Shown here one piece after another: positions 1 through 9,430 of a stretch of DNA of 64,000 nucleotides. The notes beneath the pieces are model-generated. The model saw only the letters and a program-made list of their open reading frames with translations, did not search any database and was not told the origin of the DNA. Within the stretch, counting starts at the first letter, position 1; each line of letters opens with the position of its first letter. The DNA comes from CAJXNP01 sp050305935 (GTDB taxonomy: Bacteria; Bacteroidota; Bacteroidia; Cytophagales; Cyclobacteriaceae): the NCBI GenBank assembly GCA_050305935.1, contig JBNLGG010000005.1, positions 62,001-126,000 on the forward strand. Reading direction: 5' to 3'. Made by a program: the position numbers and the translations under genes.

Positions 1-289
1 TCTCCCCATTAGCTTTTGACTCTTCGAATAATTCCCTCAAGGCCCCTTCCTCCGCCTTTTCACCATTTTCCATAAAGCCGGCAGGTAGGTTCCATAATCC
101 CTTTTGCGGTTCTATATTTCGCCTGCAAAGAAGGATTTTGTCCTCGTAAAATGGTAGGCAACCTACAATAACTCTTGGATTTTGATAATGAATGGTCTGG
201 CAGTTTTCGCAAACGAATCTTTTATGGGTATCCCCTTCAGGTATTTTGAGAGAAATTTTATCAGACCCGCAGTTGCTACAAAAATTCAT
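1..289 (-). CDS. Nudix hydrolase with N-terminal zinc ribbon (3' part outside window)
   Basis: The reading frame starts at the ATG at 289-287 and runs off the left edge of the window. The N-terminus holds two CxxC pairs (CSNC near residue 4 and CENC near residue 27), which form a zinc ribbon as in NudC-like enzymes. A complete Nudix box follows, with G-x5-E-x7-REL-x-EE (GFMENGE ... RELFEES), the Mg-binding motif of enzymes that cleave nucleoside diphosphates linked to another moiety. The start overlaps the map stop codon by one base (TAATG), so the two genes are probably translationally coupled. The substrate cannot be told from the sequence; NADH, ADP-ribose or a damaged nucleotide are all possible. 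Confidence 0.85.
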   Translation of the reverse strand, partial: MNFCSNCGSDKISLKIPEGDTHKRFVCENCQTIHYQNPRVIVGCLPFYEDKILLCRRNIEPQKGLWNLPAGFMENGEKAEEGALRELFEESKANGE

Positions 290-1074
290 TAGTACAGTAC
301 GACCTCCAGGGCTTCTTCGATGAAAGAAAAGGTAGATAAAATTTCGGGCTTTCCGTCTACTACAGCCACATTATGCTCAAAGTGGGCTGAAGGTCGTCCA
401 TCCTGAGTGACGATGGTCCACCCGTCACTTAGCTGTTTTACACGGTGCGTGCCCAGGTTTATCATTGGCTCGATGGCAAGCACCAGGCCTTCTTTAATGA
501 CGGGGCCTTTGCCCCTTTTTCCGTAATTAGGCAGCTCAGGAGACTCGTGTAAATTTTTCCCTACTCCGTGGCCCACTAGCTCCCGGACAACTCCGTAGCC
601 ATGAAGCTTTTCCGTATGTTGTTGGATCGCAAAGCTAACATCCCCGATCCGGTTGCCTTTCACTATTTGTTCGATCCCCAGGTAGAGGCTTTCTTTGGTG
701 ATTTTTAGTAATTGCAATATTTCAGGCTTCACATCGCCAACCGTAAACGTGTATGCATGGTCGCCGAAAAAGCCATTCTTTTTTACACCACAGTCGACAG
801 AAACAATATCGCCGTCTATCAGGGGGGTGTCATTAGGGATTCCATGTACTACCTGGTCATTTACTGATGTACAAAGTGTGTTTGGGAAGCCTCCATATCC
901 TAAAAATCCCGGATCACCTCCGTGGTCTCTAATGAAGTTTTCGGCTAATTTATCAAGATAGAGGGTGGTAACTCCGGGTTTGATTTCCTTCGCCAGCATC
1001 CCTAAGGTTTTACTTACCACTTGTGCGCTCTCCCTGATGAGTTCTATTTCTTCCCTTGATTTGTAATGTATCAT
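289..1074 (-). CDS. map: Methionine aminopeptidase, type I
   Basis: A cytosolic metalloprotease that removes the initiator methionine from new proteins. It has 261 residues, normal for the short bacterial type I enzyme without an N-terminal extension. The metal ligands are visible in order: Asp in SVDCG, Asp in GDHAYTF, His in GHGVGKNLHE, Glu in AIEPM and Glu in FEHNVAV. The N-terminus (MIHYKSREEIELIRESAQ) is typical of the family. It lies upstream of, and overlaps by one base, a zinc-ribbon Nudix gene. In many bacteria map sits with ribosomal protein genes; here it does not, so this could be a second, dispersed copy. That last point is inference. Confidence 0.96.
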   Translation of the reverse strand: MIHYKSREEIELIRESAQVVSKTLGMLAKEIKPGVTTLYLDKLAENFIRDHGGDPGFLGYGGFPNTLCTSVNDQVVHGIPNDTPLIDGDIVSVDCGVKKNGFFGDHAYTFTVGDVKPEILQLLKITKESLYLGIEQIVKGNRIGDVSFAIQQHTEKLHGYGVVRELVGHGVGKNLHESPELPNYGKRGKGPVIKEGLVLAIEPMINLGTHRVKQLSDGWTIVTQDGRPSAHFEHNVAVVDGKPEILSTFSFIEEALEVVLY

Positions 1075-1110
1075 AAAACTTACCCAAATGAATCCTCAAA
1101 GTTAAGAAGA

Positions 1111-1497
1111 CTATTTCATTCGGGAAGGTCTTTTGTGGGTTTTATTGACCTTCCTACCTTTTATCCATATAAAAATCAAGGCTGCGACACTAATTAATAG
1201 GCCCATCGACTCCCTTGCTTCTTCGACGCCCGGCATTTTCATTTTTAGCGATTTCGCCTCCTCTTCCAGCTGCCACCAGTCAGAAAGCGAAGGTGGAAAT
1301 AACACTACCGCCCAGATCAGACAGAGAATTATTAAGATTAATGTGGGAAGCGGATAGTAACTATTTCGAAATGCTAAAAAAGAGAAAATAGCGACCAGCA
1401 AATAAACTCCTGTCCAAATGAAAGGGTCTGGATCATTTAATTGTACAAGGGCAAATAAAATAAAAACGATTGTGAGAAACAGGAAGAAGTATTTCAT
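1111..1497 (-). CDS. TMEM220-like small membrane protein
   Basis: A 128-residue integral membrane protein with about four hydrophobic segments: residues 1-18, 28-45, 50-68 and around 98-113. The short motif ALVQLNDPDP followed by a W-T-G-V-Y segment is the signature I associate with the TMEM220 family (DUF-type, function unknown) found in Bacteroidota and animals. The C-terminus is basic (KGRKVNKTHKRPSRMK) and so probably cytoplasmic. It lies 36 bases upstream of map on the same strand and may share its transcript. No catalytic residues stand out. Confidence 0.8.
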   Translation of the reverse strand: MKYFFLFLTIVFILFALVQLNDPDPFIWTGVYLLVAIFSFLAFRNSYYPLPTLILIILCLIWAVVLFPPSLSDWWQLEEEAKSLKMKMPGVEEARESMGLLISVAALIFIWIKGRKVNKTHKRPSRMK

Positions 1498-1562
1498 GGT
1501 AAACTCATTTAAGACACGAAATTATGAGCTGATTGGGATTAAATAAGAGTAAGATAAATCAC

Positions 1563-2141
1563 TTATCTTTTTACTTCCTCTCTTAGCTTGATTTCCCTGG
1601 TGAGCTTGGCGTACCATTCTTTACCATACTTGCGGATAAGAGCATCCTTGACAAATTTAAAAAGCGGGACCCGAAGCTGCTGGCCGAGACTGCAGGCTGG
1701 GTTACATATCTCCCAACGATCATAGTTGATCGCATCATAATCATCATACTTGCTGATTCTGATAGGATATAGGTGGCAGCTAATGGGTTTTTTGAATTTT
1801 ATTTTCTTGTCATTGTAGGCTTGTTCGAAGGCACATTTCAGATTTCCCGACTCGTCGTAATTCGCATAGGCACATTCTTTACCATCGATGGTGGGAGTAG
1901 AAAATTCCTTGTCTTCATCAAAAATATATCTCCCTTGTTGGGCAATGGCTTCCTTCCCTTTTTCTGACAGGTAGGGTTCCACTTTGTCATAGACCTCATC
2001 TATTTTTTCCAGCTCCTCATTTTCCAATGGAGCGCCAAGGTCTCCTTCCACACAGCAGGCCCCCTTGCATTTGCTCAGATCACAGACAAAATAATTCTCA
2101 GCGATATCGTCGCTAATGATAGTGTTATCCACTACAATCAT
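1563..2141 (-). CDS. DUF3109 family cysteine-rich protein
   Basis: Recognised by the block CDLSKCKGACCVEGD and by further cysteines in KECAYA, NLKCAFEQA, SCHLYPIRI and EICNPACSLG. About ten cysteines in under 200 residues suggest a bound metal or Fe-S cluster, as in the related YkgJ/UPF0153 zinc- or iron-chelating families. The biochemical role is unknown. The frame stays open to an upstream ATG at 2183, but homologues as I recall them begin M-I-x-x-D-N-T, which matches the ATG at 2141 (MIVVDNTIISDD); I therefore use that start. It is transcribed away from the helicase gene. Confidence 0.82.
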   Translation of the reverse strand: MIVVDNTIISDDIAENYFVCDLSKCKGACCVEGDLGAPLENEELEKIDEVYDKVEPYLSEKGKEAIAQQGRYIFDEDKEFSTPTIDGKECAYANYDESGNLKCAFEQAYNDKKIKFKKPISCHLYPIRISKYDDYDAINYDRWEICNPACSLGQQLRVPLFKFVKDALIRKYGKEWYAKLTREIKLREEVKR

Positions 2142-2377
2142 ATTCTTTGCTTTGGCTAATTCAGAGGCAAATTTAATAATCATTTAGTAGCTGCACATTT
2201 TTAGGTAAAGACAATTTCAAAAATCATCATTAATGTATTGTCAATTGCGGGTTAAAAGGGGGATAAGACATGCATGTAAGAAATCTACCCAATAGAATGG
2301 ATTAAGTTTATCATTTTTTAAGCCTGCTTTAAAGCATAAGATTCTTTAACTTGCGCCTCTCATTTTTAACAGGCAGA

Positions 2378-4630
2378 ATGGATTATCTTGAAGGATTAAA
2401 CGAACCGCAACTGGAAGGGGTAATAAACACAGATGGGCCGTGCATGATCATTGCTGGCGCGGGCTCCGGGAAAACCCGTGTGTTAACTTTTCGAATAGCA
2501 CATTTAATAAAGCAGAAAAATGTTGATCCTTTCAATATTCTTGCCTTGACCTTCACCAATAAGGCTGCCGGCGAAATGAGGGAACGGATAGAAAGTGTGG
2601 TGGGGAACGATGCCAGGAATCTTTGGATGGGCACGTTCCACTCGGTTTTTGCCAGAATACTACGGAGCGAAGCTGAGAAAATTGGCTATCCGTCAAACTT
2701 TACTATTTACGATACCGATGACTCGAAGTCGCTCATAAAAAACATTGTAAAAGAGCAGGGACTGGATGATAAAGTTTATAAACCAAACGTCGTCTATAAC
2801 AGAATCTCTTCTGCCAAAAACAGGCTGATTTCCTGGCAGGAATATAATAACAATCCCATTTTTAAAGCGGACGATGAGAGCAATATGCGGCCCGAATTAG
2901 GCAGGTTGTATAAATTGTATTCCATCAGATGTTTTCAGTCAGGCGCCATGGATTTTGATGACCTCCTGTTTAACACAAATGTATTATTCAGAGATCATGA
3001 TGATGTGCTCAATAAGTATCAACATCGCTTCAAATATGTCCTGGTCGACGAGTTTCAGGATACCAATATTTCTCAATACTTGATTACCCGGAAGCTTTCC
3101 AGTGTGAATCAAAATATCTGTGTGGTAGGTGATGATGCGCAGAGTATCTATGCTTTTCGGGGGGCAGATATTCAAAACATTCTGAATTTTGAAAAAGACT
3201 TTCCTGAGCTCAAGGTCATCAAACTGGAGCAGAATTACCGGTCGACAAAGGTCATCGTGGATGCTGCCAATTCAATTATAGTTCACAACAAAGCACAGCT
3301 TAAAAAGAACGTCTGGACTGCGAATGACGATGGTGAGCAGATAGAATTGATGAAGGCCAATTCTGACAATGAAGAAGGAAAGCTGGTGGCATCCTCCATA
3401 TTCGAGGAGAAAATGAATTATCAGTTGAGAAATTCTGAAATCGCCGTCTTATACCGAACCAACAGTCAGTCAAGGGCGATAGAGGAGGCCTTGAGAAGGG
3501 TGAATATTAAGTATAAAATAATAGGAGGTCTTTCATTCTATCAAAGGAAGGAGATCAAAGACATCCTTTGCTACCTGCGGTTTGTAGTCAATCAAAATGA
3601 CGAGCAGGCATTGCGAAGGATCATCAATACACCAAAGAGGGGAATAGGAGACAGCAGCATTGATAAGGTCATCCTGGCGGCATCAGAAAATGGAACCACG
3701 CTCTGGAGTGCAATCAGCAGCATTCATCAGTTTATGTCGGGGCGGGCGGCCAATTTAATCGATGATTTTGCCACGATGATTAAAAGCTTTATGGCGATGG
3801 TTCAGCAGAAAGATGCTTACGATGCTGCCAGCCACATTGCTAAGAGTAGTGGCTTGTTAAAGGAGTTGTATGATGATAAGACCATCGAAGGTGTTAACAG
3901 ATATGAAAACGTTCAGGAATTGCTGAATGCCATTAAGGAATTTGTTGACAATCCTGAAATCGAGGATAAAAGCCTCGGGGCTTTCCTGCAGGAGGTTTCA
4001 CTGATTACGTCGGTTGACGAAGAGAAGGATGAAGACGATGACAAGGTGACCCTGATGACCATCCACGGAGCCAAAGGACTGGAGTTTAAGAATGTATATA
4101 TCGTGGGGATGGAGGAAGATCTTTTTCCTTCACAAATGATGCTCAGCAGTCGTGCAGATTTGGAGGAGGAAAGGCGACTGTTTTATGTGGCCATGACCCG
4201 GGCAAAAAGTAAACTATTTCTATCATACGCTAACACCAGGTACCGGTTTGGCAGGCTGAAAACATGTGAGCCTTCGAGGTTTTTAGAGGAAATTAACCCG
4301 TCTTTTATCCGGGTAAACCGCAAATATTCTTCACCGGAGCCGAGGATGCCTACTACATCGCATTATGCCAAAAATCTGGTTTCCGGTTTGAAAAAAGAAC
4401 AGAAGACCACCCAGCAGTCCACCTTTAACCATCAGGTGTCGGCAGATTTCAAGCCAAGTGATACATCTGGTCTTGCAGAAGGAATGAAAGTAGAGCATCC
4501 AAAATTTGGTTTCGGGGAAGTCATGAAGATGGAAACCGAAGGGGCCAATCGTAAAGCAAAGGTTTTATTTGATAATTTTGGAGAAAAAACTTTATTGCTT
4601 AGTTTTGCTAAACTTAGGATACTCAATTAG
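2378..4630 (+). CDS. pcrA: ATP-dependent DNA helicase, UvrD/PcrA type
   Basis: A superfamily 1A 3'-5' helicase of about 750 residues, as expected for PcrA/UvrD, acting in repair and in clearing stalled replication or transcription. Visible motifs in order: Q-motif region LNEPQLEGV, Walker A AGAGSGKTR, Walker B VDEFQDTN, motif III GDDAQSIYAFRGA, motif IV LEQNYRS, motif V TIHGAKGLEF and motif VI VAMTRAK. The last 45 residues (GMKVEHPKFGFGEV ... LLLSFAKL) are the Tudor-like tail that contacts RNA polymerase in PcrA. The ATG at 2378, preceded by AGGCAG, is chosen over an in-frame TTG at 2351. Whether the species calls it uvrD or pcrA is arbitrary. Confidence 0.95.
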   Translation: MDYLEGLNEPQLEGVINTDGPCMIIAGAGSGKTRVLTFRIAHLIKQKNVDPFNILALTFTNKAAGEMRERIESVVGNDARNLWMGTFHSVFARILRSEAEKIGYPSNFTIYDTDDSKSLIKNIVKEQGLDDKVYKPNVVYNRISSAKNRLISWQEYNNNPIFKADDESNMRPELGRLYKLYSIRCFQSGAMDFDDLLFNTNVLFRDHDDVLNKYQHRFKYVLVDEFQDTNISQYLITRKLSSVNQNICVVGDDAQSIYAFRGADIQNILNFEKDFPELKVIKLEQNYRSTKVIVDAANSIIVHNKAQLKKNVWTANDDGEQIELMKANSDNEEGKLVASSIFEEKMNYQLRNSEIAVLYRTNSQSRAIEEALRRVNIKYKIIGGLSFYQRKEIKDILCYLRFVVNQNDEQALRRIINTPKRGIGDSSIDKVILAASENGTTLWSAISSIHQFMSGRAANLIDDFATMIKSFMAMVQQKDAYDAASHIAKSSGLLKELYDDKTIEGVNRYENVQELLNAIKEFVDNPEIEDKSLGAFLQEVSLITSVDEEKDEDDDKVTLMTIHGAKGLEFKNVYIVGMEEDLFPSQMMLSSRADLEEERRLFYVAMTRAKSKLFLSYANTRYRFGRLKTCEPSRFLEEINPSFIRVNRKYSSPEPRMPTTSHYAKNLVSGLKKEQKTTQQSTFNHQVSADFKPSDTSGLAEGMKVEHPKFGFGEVMKMETEGANRKAKVLFDNFGEKTLLLSFAKLRILN

Positions 4631-4682
4631 CAGTACGGCACCGAATAACCTTATCTTTTTCAATTAAGAAATCCTTTATTAC

Positions 4683-5348
4683 ATGAACGATTATAATACG
4701 CAAAGACCTATGTTGATCCTGAAGGAGTATGGTAGGAACATTCAGAAGTTGGTAGAATTTGTCAAGAATACTGATGACAAGGAGAAGAGAAACGAATATG
4801 CGGAGATACTGGTCGAATTAATGCGACAATTAAATCCAAATGTGAGAGATAATGAGACCAGCCAAAAACTGTGGGACGACATGCACATCATGTCTGATTT
4901 TAAAGCTGATTTTGAAGGACCATATCCCAAACCTGAAAGGGAAATTTTGGTTAAAAAGCCAAAACGACTTAAGTATAATGCCGCTGAGGTAAAATTCAAA
5001 CATTACGGTCGAAATATTGAACTCCTGATTAAGCAGGCAATGGAGATTGAAGACCCAAAGGAAAGGGAGGATGCCACGATATACATCGGCCGGTTGATGA
5101 AAGGTTTCCACAATATCTGGAATCGTGAAAACCCGGATGAGCAAACGGTATTAAATAATCTAAAAATACTTTCGTCGGGCGTCCTGGAACTGGACATCGA
5201 CAGGATTCGCGAAGAAAAGTTATTTGAGTCTTCGATGAAAGAAAATGCCAGAGAGCAGCGACCAAGGGAAAATAGCCAGCGCGATAGAAACAGGGGTAGC
5301 AATAAGAGAAATCGAAGCAACAACCAAAATCGTAGACGGAGAAACTAA
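4683..5348 (+). CDS. DUF4290 domain-containing protein
   Basis: A 221-residue soluble protein restricted, as far as I know, to Bacteroidota. The DUF4290 domain spans about residues 5-180 (YNTQRPMLILKEYGRNIQ at the start; a second YGRNIELLIKQAMEI block near residue 110 suggests an internal duplication). The last 35 residues are a low-complexity, strongly basic, Arg/Asn-rich tail that is probably disordered and could bind nucleic acid (inference). The stop codon overlaps the murA ATG by one base (TAATG), implying coupled translation and perhaps a role tied to cell-wall synthesis. The function is not known. Confidence 0.88.
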   Translation: MNDYNTQRPMLILKEYGRNIQKLVEFVKNTDDKEKRNEYAEILVELMRQLNPNVRDNETSQKLWDDMHIMSDFKADFEGPYPKPEREILVKKPKRLKYNAAEVKFKHYGRNIELLIKQAMEIEDPKEREDATIYIGRLMKGFHNIWNRENPDEQTVLNNLKILSSGVLELDIDRIREEKLFESSMKENAREQRPRENSQRDRNRGSNKRNRSNNQNRRRRN

Positions 5349-6655
5349 TGGCATTCTTCAAAGTAAGGGGAGGCAATTCCCTTAAAGGAGAAATTATTCC
5401 CCAAGGCGCAAAAAATGAAGCCCTCCAGGTAATTTGTGCAGTTCTCCTTACCGATCAACCCGTCACCATTCACAATATTCCTGATATCAGGGATGTAAAC
5501 AGGTTGATAGAGCTTCTGTCTGAGATGGGGGTGACTGTCAGGAAATTTAATGGTAGCTCATATGAATTCAATGCTTCCAGGGCCAATGTAAAATACCTGG
5601 AATCACCCGAATTTAAAGAAAAAGCAGCTTCCCTTCGTGGGTCGATTATGATCCTTGGCCCTTTGTTGGCGAGATTTGGCAAAGCCAATATTCCCAAACC
5701 GGGAGGCGACAAGATCGGCAGAAGAAGATTGGATACCCATTTTCTCGGATTTGAAAAGTTGGGGGCAAAGTTCCGTTACGATGAGGATGATAAATTCTAT
5801 CACATTGATGCGACAGGCCTGCACGGGGCCTATATTTTACTAGACGAAGCATCTGTTACCGGGACGGCCAATGTTGTTATGAGTGCCGTATTGGCCAAAG
5901 GGAAGACTACCCTTTATAATGCAGCTTGCGAGCCCTATCTCCAGCAGCTTTGCAATATGCTTAATCGCATGGGGGCAAATATTTCAGGTATCGGATCGAA
6001 CCTGCTGCATATTGAAGGTGTAAAGAATTTGAATGGGACGGAGCACACTCTCCTGCCTGACATGATAGAAGTGGGGAGTTTTATTGGGATGGCTGCGATG
6101 ACCCAATCTGAAATTACCATCAAAAATGCGGGAATCGAGCACTTGGGAATCATACCAGATATTTTTACACGACTTGGTATTAACATGGATTTTGTCGGAG
6201 ACGACATTTTTATTCCGCAGCAGGATAGCTACGAGATTGATACCTTTATTGATGGTTCCATTATGACCATCGCGGATGCGCCATGGCCGGGATTGACACC
6301 GGATCTGCTTAGTGTCATTTTGGTAGTAGCCACCCAGGCAAAGGGAAATGTGTTGATCCACCAAAAGATGTTTGAAAGCAGGTTATTTTTTGTCGACAAA
6401 TTGATAGACATGGGGGCGCAGATTATTCTATGTGACCCACACCGTGCTACGGTTATGGGGCTTGATCGGAAAATTCCTTTAAAAGGTATTAAGATGAGTT
6501 CACCGGATATTCGCGCGGGAGTAGCTCTTTTACTTGCTGCCCTATCAGCAAAAGGAACCAGCGAAATTCACAATATTGATCAGATAGACAGGGGATACCA
6601 GCAAATAGATATCCGCCTCCGAAATATTGGTGCGGATATCCAGCGAATGGATTAG
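5348..6655 (+). CDS. murA: UDP-N-acetylglucosamine 1-carboxyvinyltransferase
   Basis: Catalyses the first committed step of peptidoglycan synthesis, transfer of enolpyruvate from PEP to UDP-GlcNAc in the cytosol. The 435 residues match the usual length of about 420-435. Conserved features are QGAKNEAL with the catalytic Lys22, LRGSIMILGPLLARFG, and KPGGDKIGRRRLDTH. In that loop Asp121 sits where E. coli has Cys115, the residue alkylated by fosfomycin, so the enzyme should be intrinsically insensitive to that drug (established for Asp-type MurA of mycobacteria; inferred here). Translation is probably coupled to the DUF4290 gene. It is convergent with dnaN, with one base between the stop codons. 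Confidence 0.97.
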   Translation: MAFFKVRGGNSLKGEIIPQGAKNEALQVICAVLLTDQPVTIHNIPDIRDVNRLIELLSEMGVTVRKFNGSSYEFNASRANVKYLESPEFKEKAASLRGSIMILGPLLARFGKANIPKPGGDKIGRRRLDTHFLGFEKLGAKFRYDEDDKFYHIDATGLHGAYILLDEASVTGTANVVMSAVLAKGKTTLYNAACEPYLQQLCNMLNRMGANISGIGSNLLHIEGVKNLNGTEHTLLPDMIEVGSFIGMAAMTQSEITIKNAGIEHLGIIPDIFTRLGINMDFVGDDIFIPQQDSYEIDTFIDGSIMTIADAPWPGLTPDLLSVILVVATQAKGNVLIHQKMFESRLFFVDKLIDMGAQIILCDPHRATVMGLDRKIPLKGIKMSSPDIRAGVALLLAALSAKGTSEIHNIDQIDRGYQQIDIRLRNIGADIQRMD

Positions 6656-6656
6656 G

Positions 6657-7784
6657 TTATGCTGTGTAGTTATTTAACATAACCGGCATTACCAGCATTA
6701 AAATATCTTCATTGTCACTTTTCTCTTTTGGAAGGAAAAGCCCGGCTTTGTTTGGTTCTGAAAGCTTGATATTGATGTCAGCACTATCAATATTATTCAG
6801 CACTTCGATGAGAAATTTGGCGTTAAAACCGATCTCGATGTCCTCGCCTTCGTGCTCACAGCTTAATCTTTCATTTGCCTCATTGGAGAAATCAAGGTCT
6901 TCTGCAGAAACCTGCATTTCGCTGCCCGTAACTTTGATCCTTACTTGGTTGGTCGTTTTGTTGGCATAGATGGAAATCCTTCTTAAAGAGCTCAATAATT
7001 CGCCTCGGCTGATGCTGATGGTGTTCTGATTATTAGTGGGGATCACATTTTCATAATCCGGGAATCGCTCATCGATTAACCTGCAAATCATTTTGATATT
7101 GTTGAATCTGAAAAAAGCGTTTGCCAGGTTAAAGTCAACGGAAACGTTGCTGTTTTCCTGCGGCAAAGTGATTTTTAACAGGTTTAAGGCTTTCCTTGGA
7201 ATAATGATGGAGTGAGTGTCTTCTGAAGCAACATCCACCCTTCGATATCTTACCAAACGATGGCCGTCAGTAGCGACAAAAGTGGTATTGGTTTCGCTCA
7301 GGCTCACAAAAACGCCGGTCATAGCGGGACGAAGTTCATCGTTACTGGTAGAGAAGATTGTATTATTGATCGCACTTGACAATGCATCGGTTGAGATATT
7401 GACTGAAAAGCCGTCGGAAACTTCTGGTACTTTTGGGAAGTCAGTGGCATTTTCTCCAGCTAATTTATATCGGCCGTTGTCAGAGCTGATTTCTATGGAA
7501 TAAGTTTTTTCCTCTATTGAAAATGTCACAGGTTGTTCGGGAAGATTCTTTAATGTGTCCATGAGTATCTTAGCGGGAACAGCTATGTTACCTGATTCCT
7601 TTGCTTCTACTTCCAATTCAATGATCATGGAGGTTTGCAGGTCAGAAGCCGTGACCGTGAGCTTGCCGTCAGCAATCTCAAACAAAAAGTTTTCAAGAAT
7701 CGGAACTACCGGGTTAGTAGTAATAACACCATTTATATTGTTTAATTCTTTCAGTAATGTCCCTGATGAAACGATGAATTTCAT
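6657..7784 (-). CDS. dnaN: DNA polymerase III beta subunit (sliding clamp)
   Basis: The ring-shaped processivity clamp of the replicative polymerase. At 375 residues it has the normal length for three consecutive clamp folds (about 1-120, 121-245 and 246-375). Recognisable stretches are MKFIVSSGTLLKELNNINGV at the start, FVATDGHRLVRYR in the second domain, and the C-terminal LVMPVMLNNYTA, matching the end of many Bacteroidota clamps. It is not next to dnaA, so the window does not show the classical origin arrangement. No intrinsic terminator separates it from convergent murA. Confidence 0.97.
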   Translation of the reverse strand: MKFIVSSGTLLKELNNINGVITTNPVVPILENFLFEIADGKLTVTASDLQTSMIIELEVEAKESGNIAVPAKILMDTLKNLPEQPVTFSIEEKTYSIEISSDNGRYKLAGENATDFPKVPEVSDGFSVNISTDALSSAINNTIFSTSNDELRPAMTGVFVSLSETNTTFVATDGHRLVRYRRVDVASEDTHSIIIPRKALNLLKITLPQENSNVSVDFNLANAFFRFNNIKMICRLIDERFPDYENVIPTNNQNTISISRGELLSSLRRISIYANKTTNQVRIKVTGSEMQVSAEDLDFSNEANERLSCEHEGEDIEIGFNAKFLIEVLNNIDSADINIKLSEPNKAGLFLPKEKSDNEDILMLVMPVMLNNYTA

Positions 7785-8068
7785 TTGTGTATAGTTGTTT
7801 TATTAATTTCAAAAAGAGCCACCATCATATCTCCTAACCCCTATTGTCGAGGTTAGCTAAACATTTTAATCACATGTTCAATAAAAAATATTAGTGGCGA
7901 AAATAAAGATCGGTAAATTTATAAATAAATATCAATTTTAAACACCCGATGGTTTTTTTTGAGACCTCAAAATGATATAATGACCTTTATCAGGTAATGA
8001 ACCGAATTTTCAGATACATTGGCGACATATATTTTTTCAATTGATTACTTTCGGCAAAAATTTCCCCC

Positions 8069-8887
8069 ATGAGTGTACTTAAACAAGTAGAGGAGTCAGT
8101 CTCATTTATTCAATCCCAAACAGACACAAGGCCACAATTTGGAATCATACTTGGCACAGGCCTCGGAGGGTTAGTCAAGGAAATAAACATTGAGCATGTT
8201 GTTAACTATGATGAAATACCTCACTTTCCCGTTTCTACTGTCGAAAGTCATCATGGAAAGCTGATTTTTGGAGAGCTGTCTGGAAAGAAAGTAGTGGTAA
8301 TGCAGGGGCGATTTCATTATTATGAAGGGTATTCGGCACAGCAAATCACTTTTCCGGTGAGGGTGATGAAATTTTTGGGAATAGAAAAACTTTTTATTTC
8401 CAATGCCTGTGGAGGATTGGATCCGATACATGAAGTGAGTGATTTGATGATACTGGAAGATCACATCAATTTGCAGCCTGACAATCCTCTGAGAGGCCCG
8501 AATGTAGATGAATTTGGCCCCAGGTTTCCTGACATGTTTGCTCCATACGACCCGGAAATGATACAGCAGGCAATGGAAATTGCGCTAAGCAATGATATCA
8601 AAATTCACAAGGGCGTTTACGCTAGTGTGCCCGGGCCAAATCTTGAAACACCTGCGGAGTATAAGTATTTACGAATAATAGGGGCCGATGCAGTAGGGAT
8701 GTCAACCACGCCCGAAAATATTGTCGCCAGGCAAATGGGTATTCCTGTTTTTGCGATCTCAGTAATTACCGACCTTGGGGTAGTTGGCAAGATACAACCT
8801 GTTACGTTGGAGAAGGTTTTGGCAGCGGCTGCCATTGCAGAACCGAAAATGACCTTTATCTTTAAGGAGTTAATTGCCAGGCAATAA
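8069..8887 (+). CDS. punA: Purine nucleoside phosphorylase (inosine/guanosine type)
   Basis: Phosphorolysis of purine nucleosides to the free base and (deoxy)ribose 1-phosphate in purine salvage. The protein has 272 residues, the size of the trimeric PNP I class. Family stretches include FGIILGTGLGGLV (phosphate-binding loop), VESHHGKLIFGEL, VVVMQGRFHYYEGY (purine/ribose pocket), SNACGGLDP, VPGPNLETPAEYK and GADAVGMSTTPENIVARQMG. The stretch GPNLETPAEYK and the later MS(T)TPE are the usual PNP class signatures. It stands alone with 180-280 bases of upstream spacer shared with the divergent dnaN. Confidence 0.95.
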   Translation: MSVLKQVEESVSFIQSQTDTRPQFGIILGTGLGGLVKEINIEHVVNYDEIPHFPVSTVESHHGKLIFGELSGKKVVVMQGRFHYYEGYSAQQITFPVRVMKFLGIEKLFISNACGGLDPIHEVSDLMILEDHINLQPDNPLRGPNVDEFGPRFPDMFAPYDPEMIQQAMEIALSNDIKIHKGVYASVPGPNLETPAEYKYLRIIGADAVGMSTTPENIVARQMGIPVFAISVITDLGVVGKIQPVTLEKVLAAAAIAEPKMTFIFKELIARQ

Positions 8888-8938
8888 ATTTATTCCAGAA
8901 TTATTTACTCACACTATTAAAATAAAGATTAATTTATC

Positions 8939-8946
8939 TATATTTG
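8939..8946 (+). promoter_or_regulatory. Putative -7 element for rplS
   Basis: TATATTTG followed by C matches the Bacteroidota -7 consensus TAnnTTTG exactly, 60 bases before the rplS ATG. I do not see a clear TTG at the -33 position, so only half of the promoter is supported. Confidence 0.5.
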
Positions 8947-9005
8947 CACTCCAATTTTCAAACAGTGCCCGGGGTTTCCGGATCTAGACTAAAAAGCTGA
9001 TAGAA

Positions 9006-9362
9006 ATGAGCGATTTAATTAAAATTATAGAAAGCGAGTATGCAGGGGTAATTTCGAAATACCCGAGCTTCAATCCCGGCGATACCATTGTAGTTGCCTA
9101 TAAGATTAGAGAAGGTAACAAGGAAAGAATCCAGAAATTTCAAGGAGCTGTAATCCAAATTAAAAATAAAAGCACCAACGGTCATTCTTTCACTGTAAGA
9201 AAGGTGTCTAATGGCGTAGGTGTGGAAAGGGTTTTTCCTTTCTTGTCACCAAACATTGAGTCCATCGAGGTAGTGAGAAGAGGTAAGGTAAGAAGAGCCA
9301 AGCTCTACTACCTGAGAGGTCGTCAGGGTAAATCTGCAAGGATTAAAGAAAAGATGAGATAA
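9006..9362 (+). CDS. rplS: 50S ribosomal protein L19
   Basis: L19 sits at the 30S-50S interface. The 118-residue length and the sequence are typical: FNPGDTIVVAYKIREGNKER, IQKFQGAVIQIKNK, TVRKVSNGVGVERVFP and RRGKVRRAKLYYLRGRQGKS(A)RIKEK. In most bacteria rplS follows rpsP-rimM-trmD; here it is monocistronic, with its own -7 box upstream and an intrinsic terminator immediately after. Confidence 0.98.
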   Translation: MSDLIKIIESEYAGVISKYPSFNPGDTIVVAYKIREGNKERIQKFQGAVIQIKNKSTNGHSFTVRKVSNGVGVERVFPFLSPNIESIEVVRRGKVRRAKLYYLRGRQGKSARIKEKMR

Positions 9363-9384
9363 TTTTATTGCAAAGATATTTACC

Positions 9385-9415
9385 AAGCCAGCCTCCAAAA
9401 AGGGCTGGCTTTTTT
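9385..9415 (+). terminator. Intrinsic terminator of rplS
   Basis: Stem AAGCCAGCC / GGGCTGGCTT with an 8-base loop, followed directly by a run of T residues, 22 bases after the rplS stop codon. Confidence 0.9.
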
Positions 9416-9430
9416 ATGATTTATACTCAG

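Noticed and set aside
6657..8068. Replication origin near dnaN
   Set aside because: dnaA is absent, and I do not see clustered DnaA boxes in the 284-base spacer upstream of dnaN.
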